NCBI RefSeq assembly: GCF_006861825.1
Contig: NZ_VDGI01000005.1
Coordinates: 1-64,000, forward strand
Origin: Psychrobacillus vulpis
Lineage (GTDB): Bacteria; Bacillota; Bacilli; Bacillales_A; Planococcaceae
DNA length: 64,000 bases
Direction of reading: 5' to 3'
This document shows, one piece after another, positions 1 to 9,326 of this stretch. The notes beneath the pieces were generated by a model. That model searched no databases. It worked only from the letters and a program-made list of their open reading frames with translations, and was not told the DNA's origin. The translations under genes and the position numbers were made by a program. Positions within the stretch are counted from its first letter, which is position 1. Every line of letters starts with the position of its first letter.

Positions 1-338
1 AATTCTTCGCCCGTGGAAAGCGAGCGGTAAGCTTCGGAAAACTACGGGGGAACTTCATTAAAAGTGAAACTATATGGACTTTTTCAGTGGCCTCCGGAAA
101 GGGAGCCGTTTCAACGATTTTCTTATTAATAGGGTATTGTACAGCCCCGTCTGGTAAAGCTAACTACAGTGCCTTTGAAGTGAGGAGGTCTATTTTTTAA
201 GATAAATACTTTTTCATTTCTAGAAAATCGTTGAACAAGGCGACACTCCTGCGGGAATAGCGTTAGTCGAAGACACCGCAGCGAAGCGAGGAGACTGAGG
301 CAACGCCCGCGGAAAGGGAGCCGTTTCAACGATTTTCT
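1..338. repeat. Cluster of GC-rich palindromic repeats (family A and fragments)
   Basis: A full family A element lies at 222-338 in reverse orientation. It begins AGAAAATCGTTGAA and ends with its inverted copy TTCAACGATTTTCT, around a GC-rich core containing CTCCTGCGGGAATAGCG and GCCCGCGGAAAG. Positions 91-126 hold only the distal end of another copy. Positions 1-60 carry a piece of a related GC-rich unit. No gene is supported here. Confidence 0.8.
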
Positions 339-467
339 TATTTATTGGAATATTGGACAACCTCATCTGGAACCTTCAAACTAGGGACATTTTTAGCGCC
401 CTCGCTACGCTCCGTCTTCCGCAAGAGTCTCGCAGCTTTTCTTCTACATATAGAATCAAGAGTATCT

Positions 468-508
468 CAAAAGGTTTCGGGAATGTTCAACAGTCCCGAA
501 ACCTTTTG
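468..508. terminator. Strong bidirectional hairpin
   Basis: Two perfectly complementary 15-base arms (CAAAAGGTTTCGGGA and its inverse) flank an 11-base loop. A-rich and T-rich arm ends make it terminator-like on both strands. It lies about 45 bases past the stop of the M48 protease gene and probably ends that transcript. Confidence 0.6.
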
Positions 509-520
509 GCTTCAATCTGA

Positions 521-550
521 GATGAGTCTTTCTATTAGACTCATCTTTTT
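521..550 (+). terminator. Rho-independent terminator, + strand
   Basis: GATGAGTC, a 9-base loop, GACTCATC and a run of five T. It points rightward, but no gene reading rightward is seen upstream in the window. It would block read-through into the antisense of the M48 gene. Confidence 0.55.
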
Positions 551-551
551 A

Positions 552-1859
552 TTAATAGCTATTTACTATATCAATAAACTCTTCTTTGTTATAAGCGCCA
601 AGCATATTTAAAGCAGAATATCCTTGAGGGTCCTCTACGGTTGGATCGGCGCCGTATCCAGTTAAAAGAGAGGCTAACGAATAGTTTCCATTTTCCAAAG
701 CTGCAGTTAATGCATTTGTGTAGTAGTCAGCGGTATTTGGATTAGCTCCTGCCTCTAGTAATATCTCCGCGATCGAAATATTATCTTCATATACTGCATA
801 ATGAAGTGCAGTAGTTTGCTCCGAATCGAAGTCTTCCAAATCAACTCCATTTGCTATAAGGTCTCTTACAGTGTCCTCATCATCATTTGAAACAGCTTCA
901 ATTAATGGCGTTAGAGTAAGTTCATAGTCAGTACTCGATAATTCATCCACAGTAGACACTTCATTTAATAGACTACCAGAAAATAAATTGGAATATGTGA
1001 GCGTTCCTGCTGTAACAATGGCAATAACTCCGATATAAACAACGAAGAAAATTCCAAACAAAGCACCTATACCAAGTGCGATTTTTGTTGAGTTAGAAAA
1101 GTAATTAGGAGTCCCTTCTATTTGCATAAACTTACCTACCGATTGAATTCGTTTTGGTAAAAGTGGATGGCTCGATAATACTTCGCTCAACCATACAGCA
1201 ACATTCGATTCCGTATGAATTTGTTCTAGATATGCATCCTCGTTAACTTCTGTATATAATTTTTTTCCAACTCCGAGAATCGTAAGTGCTCGCTTAGCTG
1301 CCATCCCATTTTGTATATAATAGGCTGCTTCACGATCACAAGTATATTCACAAGAGCGGCTATATGCTTGCGAAAGAAAAGGAATAAACTGTGAAGGCAT
1401 GATTAAAATATTTTTCCATACATGTCTCCGTTTCACATGGGAGAGCTCATGCGCAATGATAAAATCTAGCTCCGATTCTCCACGTTCTCTAGCAAGCTCA
1501 AATACTTCCGAATAAATAACAACCATATTTCTTCCTAGAAATCTTGTGGCAAACGCATTAAATGCACCTTCTGAATGAATGACAAATACATCAGGTACTT
1601 TTTTTAAGTTCATCTTATTAGATAAATAGACGACGCGTTCATACACATCAGGAAATTGCTTTTCACTAATACGTATCCCGTTACCACGGATAGATCCTAG
1701 CATAATAGCGTTGGCATAGAGTAAGACAGCAAATAGAATAAGTAAAATAGCAATTCCAAATAGAGATACTATAGCGAGTATGTATAAGAACAGACTGAAA
1801 ATAATGCTAATTACGAAATATGGTATTTCTCTATTAGATGTTAAGTCTTTTGGTGACAA
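552..1859 (-). CDS. M48-family membrane metalloprotease with C-terminal ankyrin repeats
   Basis: An integral-membrane zinc endopeptidase of the HtpX/Ste24 type fused to an ankyrin domain (435 aa). The N terminus has two long hydrophobic segments, followed by the zinc motif HELSH and a downstream CEYTCDREA segment supplying the third ligand. After another membrane span near the middle, the last ~120 residues form about three ankyrin repeats (e.g. TTALHYAVYEDN, AEILLEAGANPN). The TTG start at 1859 is chosen because AAAGGAGGG sits 8 bases before it; a longer frame reaches a TTG at 1916 with no ribosome site. M48 proteases usually act in membrane-protein quality control. The ankyrin tail suggests a tethered binding partner (inference). 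Confidence 0.85.
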   Translation of the reverse strand: MSPKDLTSNREIPYFVISIIFSLFLYILAIVSLFGIAILLILFAVLLYANAIMLGSIRGNGIRISEKQFPDVYERVVYLSNKMNLKKVPDVFVIHSEGAFNAFATRFLGRNMVVIYSEVFELARERGESELDFIIAHELSHVKRRHVWKNILIMPSQFIPFLSQAYSRSCEYTCDREAAYYIQNGMAAKRALTILGVGKKLYTEVNEDAYLEQIHTESNVAVWLSEVLSSHPLLPKRIQSVGKFMQIEGTPNYFSNSTKIALGIGALFGIFFVVYIGVIAIVTAGTLTYSNLFSGSLLNEVSTVDELSSTDYELTLTPLIEAVSNDDEDTVRDLIANGVDLEDFDSEQTTALHYAVYEDNISIAEILLEAGANPNTADYYTNALTAALENGNYSLASLLTGYGADPTVEDPQGYSALNMLGAYNKEEFIDIVNSY

Positions 1860-2020
1860 ATTAAATCCCTCCTTTAAAATATTTATAAACTTACCAAATA
1901 ATGTGTTTATAGTCAATTTGAATATTTTTTTATAAAAAAGTGCATTTGTAGATTCCTAATTAGCGCGTTTTCACACATTTAACCTATATTACATATTATT
2001 TTTACAAGAGGTGGTGAAAA

Positions 2021-2842
2021 ATGCGCGAAGAAAAAGGGGGCGTACTCTACGATCCTTATGAAACGGAACAACAGGAATGGAAGAAACAACAAGTAAAAGA
2101 TGGGGCAAAACAGCTACTAACGATAATTTCTCCTATCATCATCCTATTACTTTGGGAAATCTTTTCTCGAACAGGAATACTCGATATTCGATTTTTCCCT
2201 CCGCCGTCTGCAATCGTGTCCACATTTTTCGACTTAGCTGGGAGCGGACAATTGTGGACACATATATCGGTGTCTTTATATAGAATAGCAGCAGGCTTTT
2301 TGTTAGGGGTAATACCTGGAGTAACGATTGGGTTATTAATGGGGCTGTATGCGCCAATTCGACATTTTATTTCTCCTATTGTGATGGCTTTTATGCCAAT
2401 ACCTACACTTGCGCTACTCCCAATCATTATTATTCTTTTCGGAATTGGAGACTTTTCAAAAGTTGTAACAATCGCAGGTAGCGTATTTTTCCCAGTCGTC
2501 ATTAATACGGTCGCAGGTGTTCTGAATATAGAAAAAGTGTACTTAGATGTCGCGAAAAATTATGGCACGAGTCCAAAGGATTTTTTCTTTAAAATTGCTT
2601 TTCCAGGAGCACTTCCTGTCATGCTAGAAGGTATTCAAATGGGGCAGGCGATAGCATTACTCACGATAGTTGCGGCGGAAATGATGGGAGCTACTTCAGG
2701 AATTGGGTATTTAATCTGGACCTCTTACAAAGCGTTTATGTTAAAAGAAATGTTTGTAGGTTTAGTACTTATTTCATTTTTTGGCTTTCTGTTTTCCCTT
2801 TTCTTACGTGGGCTTCAAAAGAAGATAGTCCCATGGAGGTGA
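2021..2842 (+). CDS. ABC transporter permease, SsuC/TauC/ThiX type
   Basis: Inner-membrane permease subunit (273 aa) of an importer of the nitrate/sulfonate/taurine/pyrimidine family. It shows about six hydrophobic helices and a cytoplasmic coupling loop near residue 180 (YGTSPKDFFFKIAFPGALP) typical of the EAA region. The ATG start follows AGAGGTGGTG. The hydrophilic first 30 residues, rich in Glu, Gln and Lys, are longer than usual. It is the first gene of a permease-ATPase-binding protein operon, four bases before the ATPase. The substrate cannot be read from the sequence; a small organic anion or a thiamine precursor is most likely. Confidence 0.88.
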   Translation: MREEKGGVLYDPYETEQQEWKKQQVKDGAKQLLTIISPIIILLLWEIFSRTGILDIRFFPPPSAIVSTFFDLAGSGQLWTHISVSLYRIAAGFLLGVIPGVTIGLLMGLYAPIRHFISPIVMAFMPIPTLALLPIIIILFGIGDFSKVVTIAGSVFFPVVINTVAGVLNIEKVYLDVAKNYGTSPKDFFFKIAFPGALPVMLEGIQMGQAIALLTIVAAEMMGATSGIGYLIWTSYKAFMLKEMFVGLVLISFFGFLFSLFLRGLQKKIVPWR

Positions 2843-2846
2843 GTAG

Positions 2847-3626
2847 TTGAATAATACTGTCAAAATATCAATCGACAATTTAACGAAAATATTTTACAAG
2901 AAGAATAATAGTGTAACCGCGTTTCAAAATGTGTCTCTTCAAATAGAAGAAGGAGAGTTCGTCTGTTTAGTTGGGCCGAGTGGATGTGGGAAAACAACAT
3001 TACTACGTATACTAGCGGGCTTGGAATTACCAAGCTCAGGAACGTTCACAATTGATTCGGATTCAAATGACCGACCTTTACAATCGATGGTATTCCAAGA
3101 AAAAGGGGTTATCCCTTGGTTAACGGTAGAAGAAAATGTTGCATTTGGGCTTAAAATGCGACATTTACCGAAAGAATTTGTACGGAAACAAACTGACTAT
3201 TATTTAGAAAAAGTAGGTTTAAAAAAGTTTTCAAAACTTTATCCTAAAGAGCTTTCTGGGGGAATGAAACAACGAATTAGCATAGCTCGCGCATTTGCTA
3301 ATGACCCAGAAATTTTACTTATGGATGAACCATTTGCTGCACTCGATGAACAAAATAAATTTATTCTACAAGATGAACTGCTTTCAATTTGGTCTGAAAC
3401 GAAAAAAACAGTGTTTTTTATTACACATAGTATTGACGAGGCTTTACTGCTAAGCGATCGTATTGTGTTGATGAGTGCACACCCAGGGGAAATAATAAAA
3501 GAAATCAAAGTTCCTATTCCAAGACCAAGAACGATGGAGCAAGTTCGAGCAAATGCAGAGATGGCAGAGCAATTCATTACGATTTGGAATCATTTGCAAC
3601 AAGAAGTACAGCGATCAAGAAGATAG
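2847..3626 (+). CDS. ABC transporter ATP-binding protein, SsuB/TauB type
   Basis: Cytoplasmic ATPase (259 aa) that powers the importer. Walker A is GPSGCGKTT near residue 45, the Q-loop lies in MVFQEKG, the signature is LSGGMKQR, Walker B is ILLMDEPFAALD, and the switch His is in FFITHSIDEAL. The start is TTG at 2847, with GGAGGTGAG overlapping the end of the permease gene. The lipoprotein gene starts 10 bases after its stop, so all three genes are probably translated from one message. Confidence 0.92.
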   Translation: MNNTVKISIDNLTKIFYKKNNSVTAFQNVSLQIEEGEFVCLVGPSGCGKTTLLRILAGLELPSSGTFTIDSDSNDRPLQSMVFQEKGVIPWLTVEENVAFGLKMRHLPKEFVRKQTDYYLEKVGLKKFSKLYPKELSGGMKQRISIARAFANDPEILLMDEPFAALDEQNKFILQDELLSIWSETKKTVFFITHSIDEALLLSDRIVLMSAHPGEIIKEIKVPIPRPRTMEQVRANAEMAEQFITIWNHLQQEVQRSRR

Positions 3627-3636
3627 GAGGAAGTTT

Positions 3637-4719
3637 GTGAAAAAACGTTGGTTGATATTACTTGCATCGATCATTCTATTATTAGGTGCGTGTTCTTCCA
3701 AAGATAAAGAAAGTACAGGAGGAATCGATGATAAAGTAAATAAAGATAATCCTTCTGGTGATTTAGCTCCCCTTGAAAAGAAAGTGAAAGTAATTATTGC
3801 AGAGGATGGAGCTGCATCTGGAGCTGGCTTTTATATCGCAAAAGAAAAAGGTTATTTCGAAGAGTACAATATTGAAGTAGAATTTGCTCAATTTGCAAAT
3901 AGTGATGAAATGCTACCGGCACTTGCTTCTGGTGACGTAGATATTGCAGGAGGTGTATCTACAGCGTCATTTTTCAATGCAATTGCACAAGGAATTGATG
4001 TTAAAATCATTGCAGATAAAGGGCATAATGTGGAAGGGAAGTCGTACTTCTCATTTGTAATAGGCAATCAAATGAAGGACGAAATTAAGGAATATAAAGA
4101 CTTCAAAGGGAAACGTATCGCTATTTCTTCTAAAAACTCAATCGATGAATATATCTTTTTAGAAATGCTTAAGCATGCAGGATTAACTCCTGATGATGTG
4201 GAATTCGTCCTTCTTGGTGATTTCGGAAGTATGTTAGGTGCAATTGAAAATGGTTCTGTGGATGCAGCACTACAAATTGAGCCATTAATCGCTCAAGGTA
4301 TTGAAAATGGTTTCCACACTCGATTTGGAGATACGACTGATTATGCTCCTGAATCACAAATTGCAATGGTACTCGGATCACCTAAGTTTATGAATGAAGA
4401 AAAGAATGTATCCTTACGTTTTATGGCTGCATATTTAAAAGGGGTACGTGACTACAATGATGCATTCATTAAAGGTGAAGGAAAAGAAGAAGTAATCGAT
4501 ATTATGACGAAGCATACATCATTAAAGGATCCGGCATTATGGGAGAAAGTTTTTGTAACAGGTTTAGATCCAAATGGAAAGATGTTTTTAGATGATGTTA
4601 CAAAACAATACGATGTATATAAAGCAAATGGTGCAATCAGTGGGGACGTGGACTTCGACAAAGCGGTTGATACGTCGATTACCGAAAAAGCTGTAGAAAT
4701 ATTAGGAGAATACAAGTAA
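3637..4719 (+). CDS. ABC transporter substrate-binding lipoprotein, NMT1/THI5-like
   Basis: Extracellular lipid-anchored binding protein (360 aa). A signal peptide ends in the lipobox LLLGACSS, so the mature Cys is near residue 19. The body has the NMT1/SsuA pattern: GAGFYIAKEKGYFEEYNIEVE, then ALASGDVDIAGG. The GTG start at 3637 follows AGGAGG; the frame is open 84 bases further upstream into the ATPase gene, but that part lacks a ribosome site. The family binds nitrate, sulfonates, or hydroxymethylpyrimidine; which one is unknown here. Confidence 0.88.
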   Translation: MKKRWLILLASIILLLGACSSKDKESTGGIDDKVNKDNPSGDLAPLEKKVKVIIAEDGAASGAGFYIAKEKGYFEEYNIEVEFAQFANSDEMLPALASGDVDIAGGVSTASFFNAIAQGIDVKIIADKGHNVEGKSYFSFVIGNQMKDEIKEYKDFKGKRIAISSKNSIDEYIFLEMLKHAGLTPDDVEFVLLGDFGSMLGAIENGSVDAALQIEPLIAQGIENGFHTRFGDTTDYAPESQIAMVLGSPKFMNEEKNVSLRFMAAYLKGVRDYNDAFIKGEGKEEVIDIMTKHTSLKDPALWEKVFVTGLDPNGKMFLDDVTKQYDVYKANGAISGDVDFDKAVDTSITEKAVEILGEYK

Positions 4720-4798
4720 GAAAAGCAAAAGTATTCGTGACAACGTTCTACTGTACTTGAGTTTGCGCTTGGTTTTAAAATATTCTTATCTTTATTGT

Positions 4799-4828
4799 AA
4801 ACGTCCAATAAGTTTTGGACGTTTTTTT
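4799..4828 (+). terminator. Terminator of the NMT1-type ABC operon
   Basis: Complementary arms AAACGTCCAA and TTGGACGTTT with a short loop, followed by a T-run. Confidence 0.85.
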
Positions 4829-4889
4829 ATAAAATGTATTTTATAGTATACAATGAGTAAATATCGAATGGTAAATGAGGTGCATAGGG

Positions 4890-5336
4890 ATGGTAAGTGT
4901 TTTAGTAGATGCAGATGGATGCCCAGTGGTAGATCTAACAATTGAGATAGCACAGTCTTTTGGATTAAAGGTAACATTGCTATGTGATACGGCTCATTAT
5001 ATGCAAAGAGTAGGTGCAGAAACGATCATGGTATCTAAGGGTGCAGATGCGGTCGATTTTGTATTAGTAAATAAAGTGAGTAAAGGGGATATCGTCGTTA
5101 CTCAGGATTACGGTCTTGCTGCAATGGTGTTAGCTAAACAAGGCTATGCAATTGATCAAAATGGACGCTGGTATACACCCGAAAATATCGATCAGCTCTT
5201 AAATAGTCGACATATTTCGAAGAAAATTAGACAAGCGGGCGGTAGATTGAAAGGTCCAAAAAAGCGTCAAAAAGAAGACGACGAAAAATTTGAAGTGAAC
5301 TTTAAAAAAATATGTATTCATGCGTTAAATAGCTAA
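4890..5336 (+). CDS. yqxD: YaiI/YqxD family protein (DUF188)
   Basis: Cytoplasmic 148-residue protein of the UPF0178/DUF188 family, which has a PIN-like nuclease fold but no established function. It begins VSVLVDADGCPVVD, the acidic N-terminal motif of the family. Further conserved segments are GADAVDFVLVNKVSKGDIVVTQDYGLA and the basic C-terminal stretch GGRLKGPKKR. The ATG at 4890 is preceded by GAGGTG seven bases upstream; an in-frame ATG at 4875 has no such site. It is a single gene that converges with the phosphodiesterase gene two bases after its stop. Confidence 0.88.
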   Translation: MVSVLVDADGCPVVDLTIEIAQSFGLKVTLLCDTAHYMQRVGAETIMVSKGADAVDFVLVNKVSKGDIVVTQDYGLAAMVLAKQGYAIDQNGRWYTPENIDQLLNSRHISKKIRQAGGRLKGPKKRQKEDDEKFEVNFKKICIHALNS

Positions 5337-5338
5337 AT

Positions 5339-6208
5339 CTATTCAATCTGTTGTTTAAGTAATTCAACTGCTATATTTGGTATGTTCGTAAAAACTCCAT
5401 TTGCTTTTAAATTTAGTGTTTTTTTTAATTCTGTCTCATCATTTACAGAATAAAGGTGAATTTGAAGACCGTTTTGTTGAACCTCACGTATAAAATGTTT
5501 ATCAACAGAGCTTATGTTAACTCCAATACCACTTGCATAAGTATTTAAGCGATTGTAGTCTTGAACGGAAAGAGCGGCTTCCTCTTTGAAACTGAATAAC
5601 TTGATAAGAGGAAGTCTTGGCTCAAGTTGGTGTATCTTTACTAAACTATCCTCATTAAATGATTCAATAATAACTTTAGGCAATCCTTTGTCTACATAAA
5701 TCAGATTATACTGCTTTAGCAAGGCTATTAGCTTTTCTTCCATCTCATCATATATACCAGGTGATTTCATCTCAATATAGTAGTTCACTTCACTTCCAAA
5801 GTGGATAAATATTTCCTCTAATGTAGGTATGCTCACATCTTCGAATTCTTCATTTGCAAGACCTGGATACTCATTATTAAACCATTCTCCTGCATTTAGT
5901 AGCTTCAATTCTTTTAATGTGTATTCTTTTACAAATCCAGTCCCATCCGTTGTACGATCCACTTTTTCATCGTGCATGGCTACTAACACGCCATCTTCTG
6001 TCATTTGTAAATCAATTTCAATATAAGTAGCTTCGGCTTGCTGTGCTATTTCATATGCAAGGAGTGTGTGCTCTGGAGCATAGGCAGAAGCACCGCGATG
6101 CGCAATAACTAAAAACTCCTCTGAGGGAATCGGTTCTATCCTCTTTTCCGTATGTACACACCCAACAACTAATAATAAAAATGCCAGTATAATGTATTGT
6201 TTTCGCAT
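5339..6208 (-). CDS. Glycerophosphodiester phosphodiesterase lipoprotein
   Basis: Secreted, lipid-anchored enzyme (289 aa) that hydrolyses glycerophosphodiesters to glycerol-3-phosphate and an alcohol. The signal peptide ends in LLLVVGCVH (lipobox Cys near residue 17). Catalytic motifs of the GDPD family are present: HRGASAYAPEHT, EIDLQMTEDG, and MHDEKVDRTTDGTG. Length is normal. It is divergent from the Ugp-type importer that starts at 6442. The two probably work together: extracellular release of glycerol-3-phosphate, then uptake (inference from family roles and adjacency). Confidence 0.92.
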   Translation of the reverse strand: MRKQYIILAFLLLVVGCVHTEKRIEPIPSEEFLVIAHRGASAYAPEHTLLAYEIAQQAEATYIEIDLQMTEDGVLVAMHDEKVDRTTDGTGFVKEYTLKELKLLNAGEWFNNEYPGLANEEFEDVSIPTLEEIFIHFGSEVNYYIEMKSPGIYDEMEEKLIALLKQYNLIYVDKGLPKVIIESFNEDSLVKIHQLEPRLPLIKLFSFKEEAALSVQDYNRLNTYASGIGVNISSVDKHFIREVQQNGLQIHLYSVNDETELKKTLNLKANGVFTNIPNIAVELLKQQIE

Positions 6209-6284
6209 AAGAAACCCCCTTTAAGTAAAGATATATTAAGAGATTGTTGGAAATGTAAAAATTAAGTAAAAATGTCAATTTGTT

Positions 6285-6314
6285 TTGACTTTGCAAAGTT
6301 TTCTCTTGTAACAT
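6285..6314 (+). promoter_or_regulatory. Candidate promoter of the ugp operon
   Basis: TTGACT and TAACAT separated by 18 bases, about 125 bases before the ugpC start. The fit is moderate and no Pho box was convincingly recognised. Confidence 0.35.
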
Positions 6315-6441
6315 GAGTTGTGTATAAAACAAAGATTATTATTTTTCAAGAAATATTCATTAAATAAATTCTTTATTAATAAACTCTACAAGACAGCTTA
6401 TGGTAGTTTTGTGTAATTTTAGACAGGGAGGATGGGGTGCT

Positions 6442-7572
6442 TTGAAAAAGGTAGAACTTATCGATATTTCCAAGTCATATGACAAACAGTCAAATGTTAT
6501 TTCTAATATTAACGTAACAATAGAACCAGGTGAATTTTTTGTTTTAGTAGGACCATCTGGTTGCGGAAAAAGCACAATGCTTCGAATGATAGCGGGATTA
6601 GAAGAAATAACAGACGGTGTATTGAAAATTGGTGAAAAAGAAGTAAATGATTTACCACCAAGTAAACGAGATTTATCAATGGTTTTTCAAAACTATGCAC
6701 TTTATCCACACTTAACTGTGAAAGAAAATATTCAGTTTGGATTGCATGTAAAGAAGATTCCAAAAAAAGATCGTATGATTCGGACAAGTGATGTGGCAGA
6801 AATGTTAGGTTTGACTGATTATTTAAAGCGAAAGCCAAGAGAATTATCAGGTGGACAACGCCAACGGGTGGCTCTAGCACGTGCGATTGTAAATGAAGCC
6901 CCTATTTGTTTAATGGATGAACCATTGTCTAATTTAGATGCGAAGCTTCGAGCGCATATGAGATCTGAAATAAGACAAATTCAAAGACGATTAGGTATAA
7001 CGATGATTTATGTAACACATGACCAAATTGAAGCAATGACTATGGGTGATCGTATAATGATCCTTCATGAAGGTTCAATTCAACAAATAGGTAATCCAAT
7101 TGATGTTTACAATAATCCTGCAAATCCATTTGTAGCGACATTTATTGGTTCTCCGCCTATGAATATTACTTCGGGGGTAGGGGATAAAGAATCGAACGCT
7201 ATCAGGTTAAATGATTCTATAAGTATTCCTGTTCCATTTGAGGATGAACGCTATTTAATGGAGAAAATAATTGTTGGCATACGCCCAGAACATATTAAAG
7301 CAGCAACGAAAGAGTCCAAAGAAGCAGAAAAAATTCTAGTAGAAGTTGTGAATGTTGAAATTCTAGGGAATGAAACAGTCTTTTCATTTTTAATGGGTGA
7401 GGGATCCTGGCAAGTTAAGTGGAGTGGACAATGGCAAATAGAGGTTGGAGATAAAATACCATTAATAATGAACTATGAATCTTTCTGTTTTTTTGATAGT
7501 GAGAAGAAGGAAATTATTAAAAAACCATCCGACGTGGAAAACCATGTATTTGGTAAAGAGGTATTTGTATGA
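6442..7572 (+). CDS. ugpC: Glycerol-3-phosphate-type ABC importer ATPase (UgpC/MsmX family)
   Basis: ATPase (376 aa) with the long C-terminal regulatory domain of the sugar/glycerol-phosphate importer class. Motifs: Walker A GPSGCGKST, Q-loop VFQNYALYPHLT, signature LSGGQRQR, Walker B ICLMDEPLSNLD and switch His in VTHDQIEA. A TOBE-like C-terminal part follows residue 240 (GIRPEHI). The TTG start at 6442 lies 10 bases after AGGGAGG; a longer open frame upstream lacks a ribosome site. In this organism the ATPase leads the operon, and its stop overlaps the next start by four bases. Confidence 0.9.
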   Translation: MKKVELIDISKSYDKQSNVISNINVTIEPGEFFVLVGPSGCGKSTMLRMIAGLEEITDGVLKIGEKEVNDLPPSKRDLSMVFQNYALYPHLTVKENIQFGLHVKKIPKKDRMIRTSDVAEMLGLTDYLKRKPRELSGGQRQRVALARAIVNEAPICLMDEPLSNLDAKLRAHMRSEIRQIQRRLGITMIYVTHDQIEAMTMGDRIMILHEGSIQQIGNPIDVYNNPANPFVATFIGSPPMNITSGVGDKESNAIRLNDSISIPVPFEDERYLMEKIIVGIRPEHIKAATKESKEAEKILVEVVNVEILGNETVFSFLMGEGSWQVKWSGQWQIEVGDKIPLIMNYESFCFFDSEKKEIIKKPSDVENHVFGKEVFV

Positions 7573-8480
7573 TGGTATCACAAACGAAAGCAAAGAAAAG
7601 TGTATGGAAACGATCCTTAGATGCTAGAACCGCATTGCTTTATTTACTGCCATCCATACTCCTATTTTCGGTCTTTGTTTTTTATCCAATGTTTCGGACA
7701 ATTTATTTAAGTTTTTTTTTAACTGACCAAAACGGAAATGCTGCATTATTTGTAGGTCTTGAAAATTATACGTATTTACTAGAATCAGTGGCATTCCGCA
7801 ATAGTATAAAAGCTACCTTCTTATTTGTACTATATACTGTACCGACAGGAATTATTATCGCACTAATACTTGCATTACTTGCTAACGAAAAACTTAAAGG
7901 TATTGGTTTTTTTCGTACGATTTATTCTTCAACTATGGGGATTTCCGTAGCAGCTTCCTCTGTTATATGGCTGTTCTTGTTTCACCCAAGTATAGGTATG
8001 TTCAATAAATTATTAAATATCTTTAATCTTCCACAAGTCGAGTGGTTACTGGATCCAACATGGGCACTACTTTCAGTGTCTTTATCAACGATTTGGTTAA
8101 ATACAGGTTTTTCATTTTTAATATTGCTTGGTGGTTTGCAAAATATTGATGAGCATTTGTATGAAAGTGCACGAATTGATGGAGCAAGTTACTGGTATCG
8201 TTTGAGAAGAATTACGATTCCAATGTTATCGCCAACTTTATTTTTTATCGTAACCATATCACTCATTAACGCTTTCCAAACGTTTGGACAAATAGATATT
8301 TTAACAAAAGGTGGTCCATCTCAATCTACTAATCTAATCGTATATTCGATTTATAAAGAAGCTTTTGTCAATTATCAATTTGGAACCGCAAGTGCCCAAG
8401 CAGTGTTCTTATTTATTTGTATTTTGATCGTCACAATTTTGCAATTTAAACTTGGCGAGAGGAAGGTACATTATCAATGA
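7569..8480 (+). CDS. ugpA: ABC importer permease, UgpA type
   Basis: Membrane subunit (303 aa) of the carbohydrate-type ABC importer, with six predicted spans. The coupling motif is ESARIDGASYWYRLRRITIP near residue 200, the EAA loop of MalF/UgpA proteins. The ATG overlaps the ugpC stop (ATGA) and follows AAAGAGG. Its own stop overlaps the start of the next permease in the same way, indicating translational coupling. Confidence 0.9.
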   Translation: MMVSQTKAKKSVWKRSLDARTALLYLLPSILLFSVFVFYPMFRTIYLSFFLTDQNGNAALFVGLENYTYLLESVAFRNSIKATFLFVLYTVPTGIIIALILALLANEKLKGIGFFRTIYSSTMGISVAASSVIWLFLFHPSIGMFNKLLNIFNLPQVEWLLDPTWALLSVSLSTIWLNTGFSFLILLGGLQNIDEHLYESARIDGASYWYRLRRITIPMLSPTLFFIVTISLINAFQTFGQIDILTKGGPSQSTNLIVYSIYKEAFVNYQFGTASAQAVFLFICILIVTILQFKLGERKVHYQ

Positions 8481-9289
8481 GAATGCTAAAAAGATCGATT
8501 ATTTATATCCTATTAATCGTGACTTCCTTACTCATGTTTTTTCCTATCATTTATGCATTCATGATAAGTTTCATGACTGGAGGAGAAATTTTACAAGGGA
8601 AATTTTTACCTTCCAATTTAAGTTTAGATAATTACGTGAAAGTGTTTGATCGACTTCCTTTATTTAATTACTTGATTAATAGTTTTGTAGTTTCTATAGG
8701 AGTGATGATTGGACAGTTAATCGTTTGTAGTCTAGCTGCATATGCATTTGTATTTATTCCGTTTAAAGGGAGAGACTTTGTATTTTTTCTGTTTATCTCG
8801 ACGATGATGATTCCTTGGGAAGCAACTATGATTCCAAACTTTTTTACCATTCAAAAATTAGATTGGATTAATACGTATCAAGGTATGACATTACCGTTCT
8901 TTGCATTAGCTTTTGGGACGTTTTTATTGAGACAGCATTTTAAGACGATACCAAAAGAACTTCATGAAGCAGCGCAAGTAGCGGGACTTAATAGATTTAC
9001 TTTTTTCTTTCGAATAGTATTACCTGTTTCAAAAACAAGCCTTGTTACGTTAGGTGCATATGGGTTTTTGACAACATGGAATATGTATTTATGGCCACTT
9101 CTTGTAACAACAAATAAATCCGTGAGAACCGTTCAAATTGGTCTGAAACAGCTACAATCTCAAGAAGTATCGACAGAATGGGGGGTGGTTATGGCAGGAG
9201 TAATTGTTGTTATTATTCCAACATTACTATTATTATTTTTAGGTCAAAAGCAATTGCAAAAAGGGTTAACTCAAGGTGCTCTAAAATAA
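8477..9289 (+). CDS. ugpE: ABC importer permease, UgpE type
   Basis: Second membrane subunit (270 aa), MalG/UgpE family, with six spans. The EAA loop is ELHEAAQVAGLNRFTFFFRI around residues 155-175. The ATG overlaps the ugpA stop. A typical C-terminal segment GLKQLQSQ and LLFLGQKQLQKGLTQGALK ends the protein, the latter being the usual MalG/UgpE tail. The gap to the binding-protein gene is 37 bases. Confidence 0.9.
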   Translation: MRMLKRSIIYILLIVTSLLMFFPIIYAFMISFMTGGEILQGKFLPSNLSLDNYVKVFDRLPLFNYLINSFVVSIGVMIGQLIVCSLAAYAFVFIPFKGRDFVFFLFISTMMIPWEATMIPNFFTIQKLDWINTYQGMTLPFFALAFGTFLLRQHFKTIPKELHEAAQVAGLNRFTFFFRIVLPVSKTSLVTLGAYGFLTTWNMYLWPLLVTTNKSVRTVQIGLKQLQSQEVSTEWGVVMAGVIVVIIPTLLLLFLGQKQLQKGLTQGALK

Positions 9290-9326
9290 CAGTTATTCAA
9301 AACTAAAAACGAGGTGTACATTAAAT

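Noticed and set aside
345-611. 88-codon open frame on the plus strand
   Set aside because: It spans two hairpins and the 3' end of the M48 gene and has no ribosome site.
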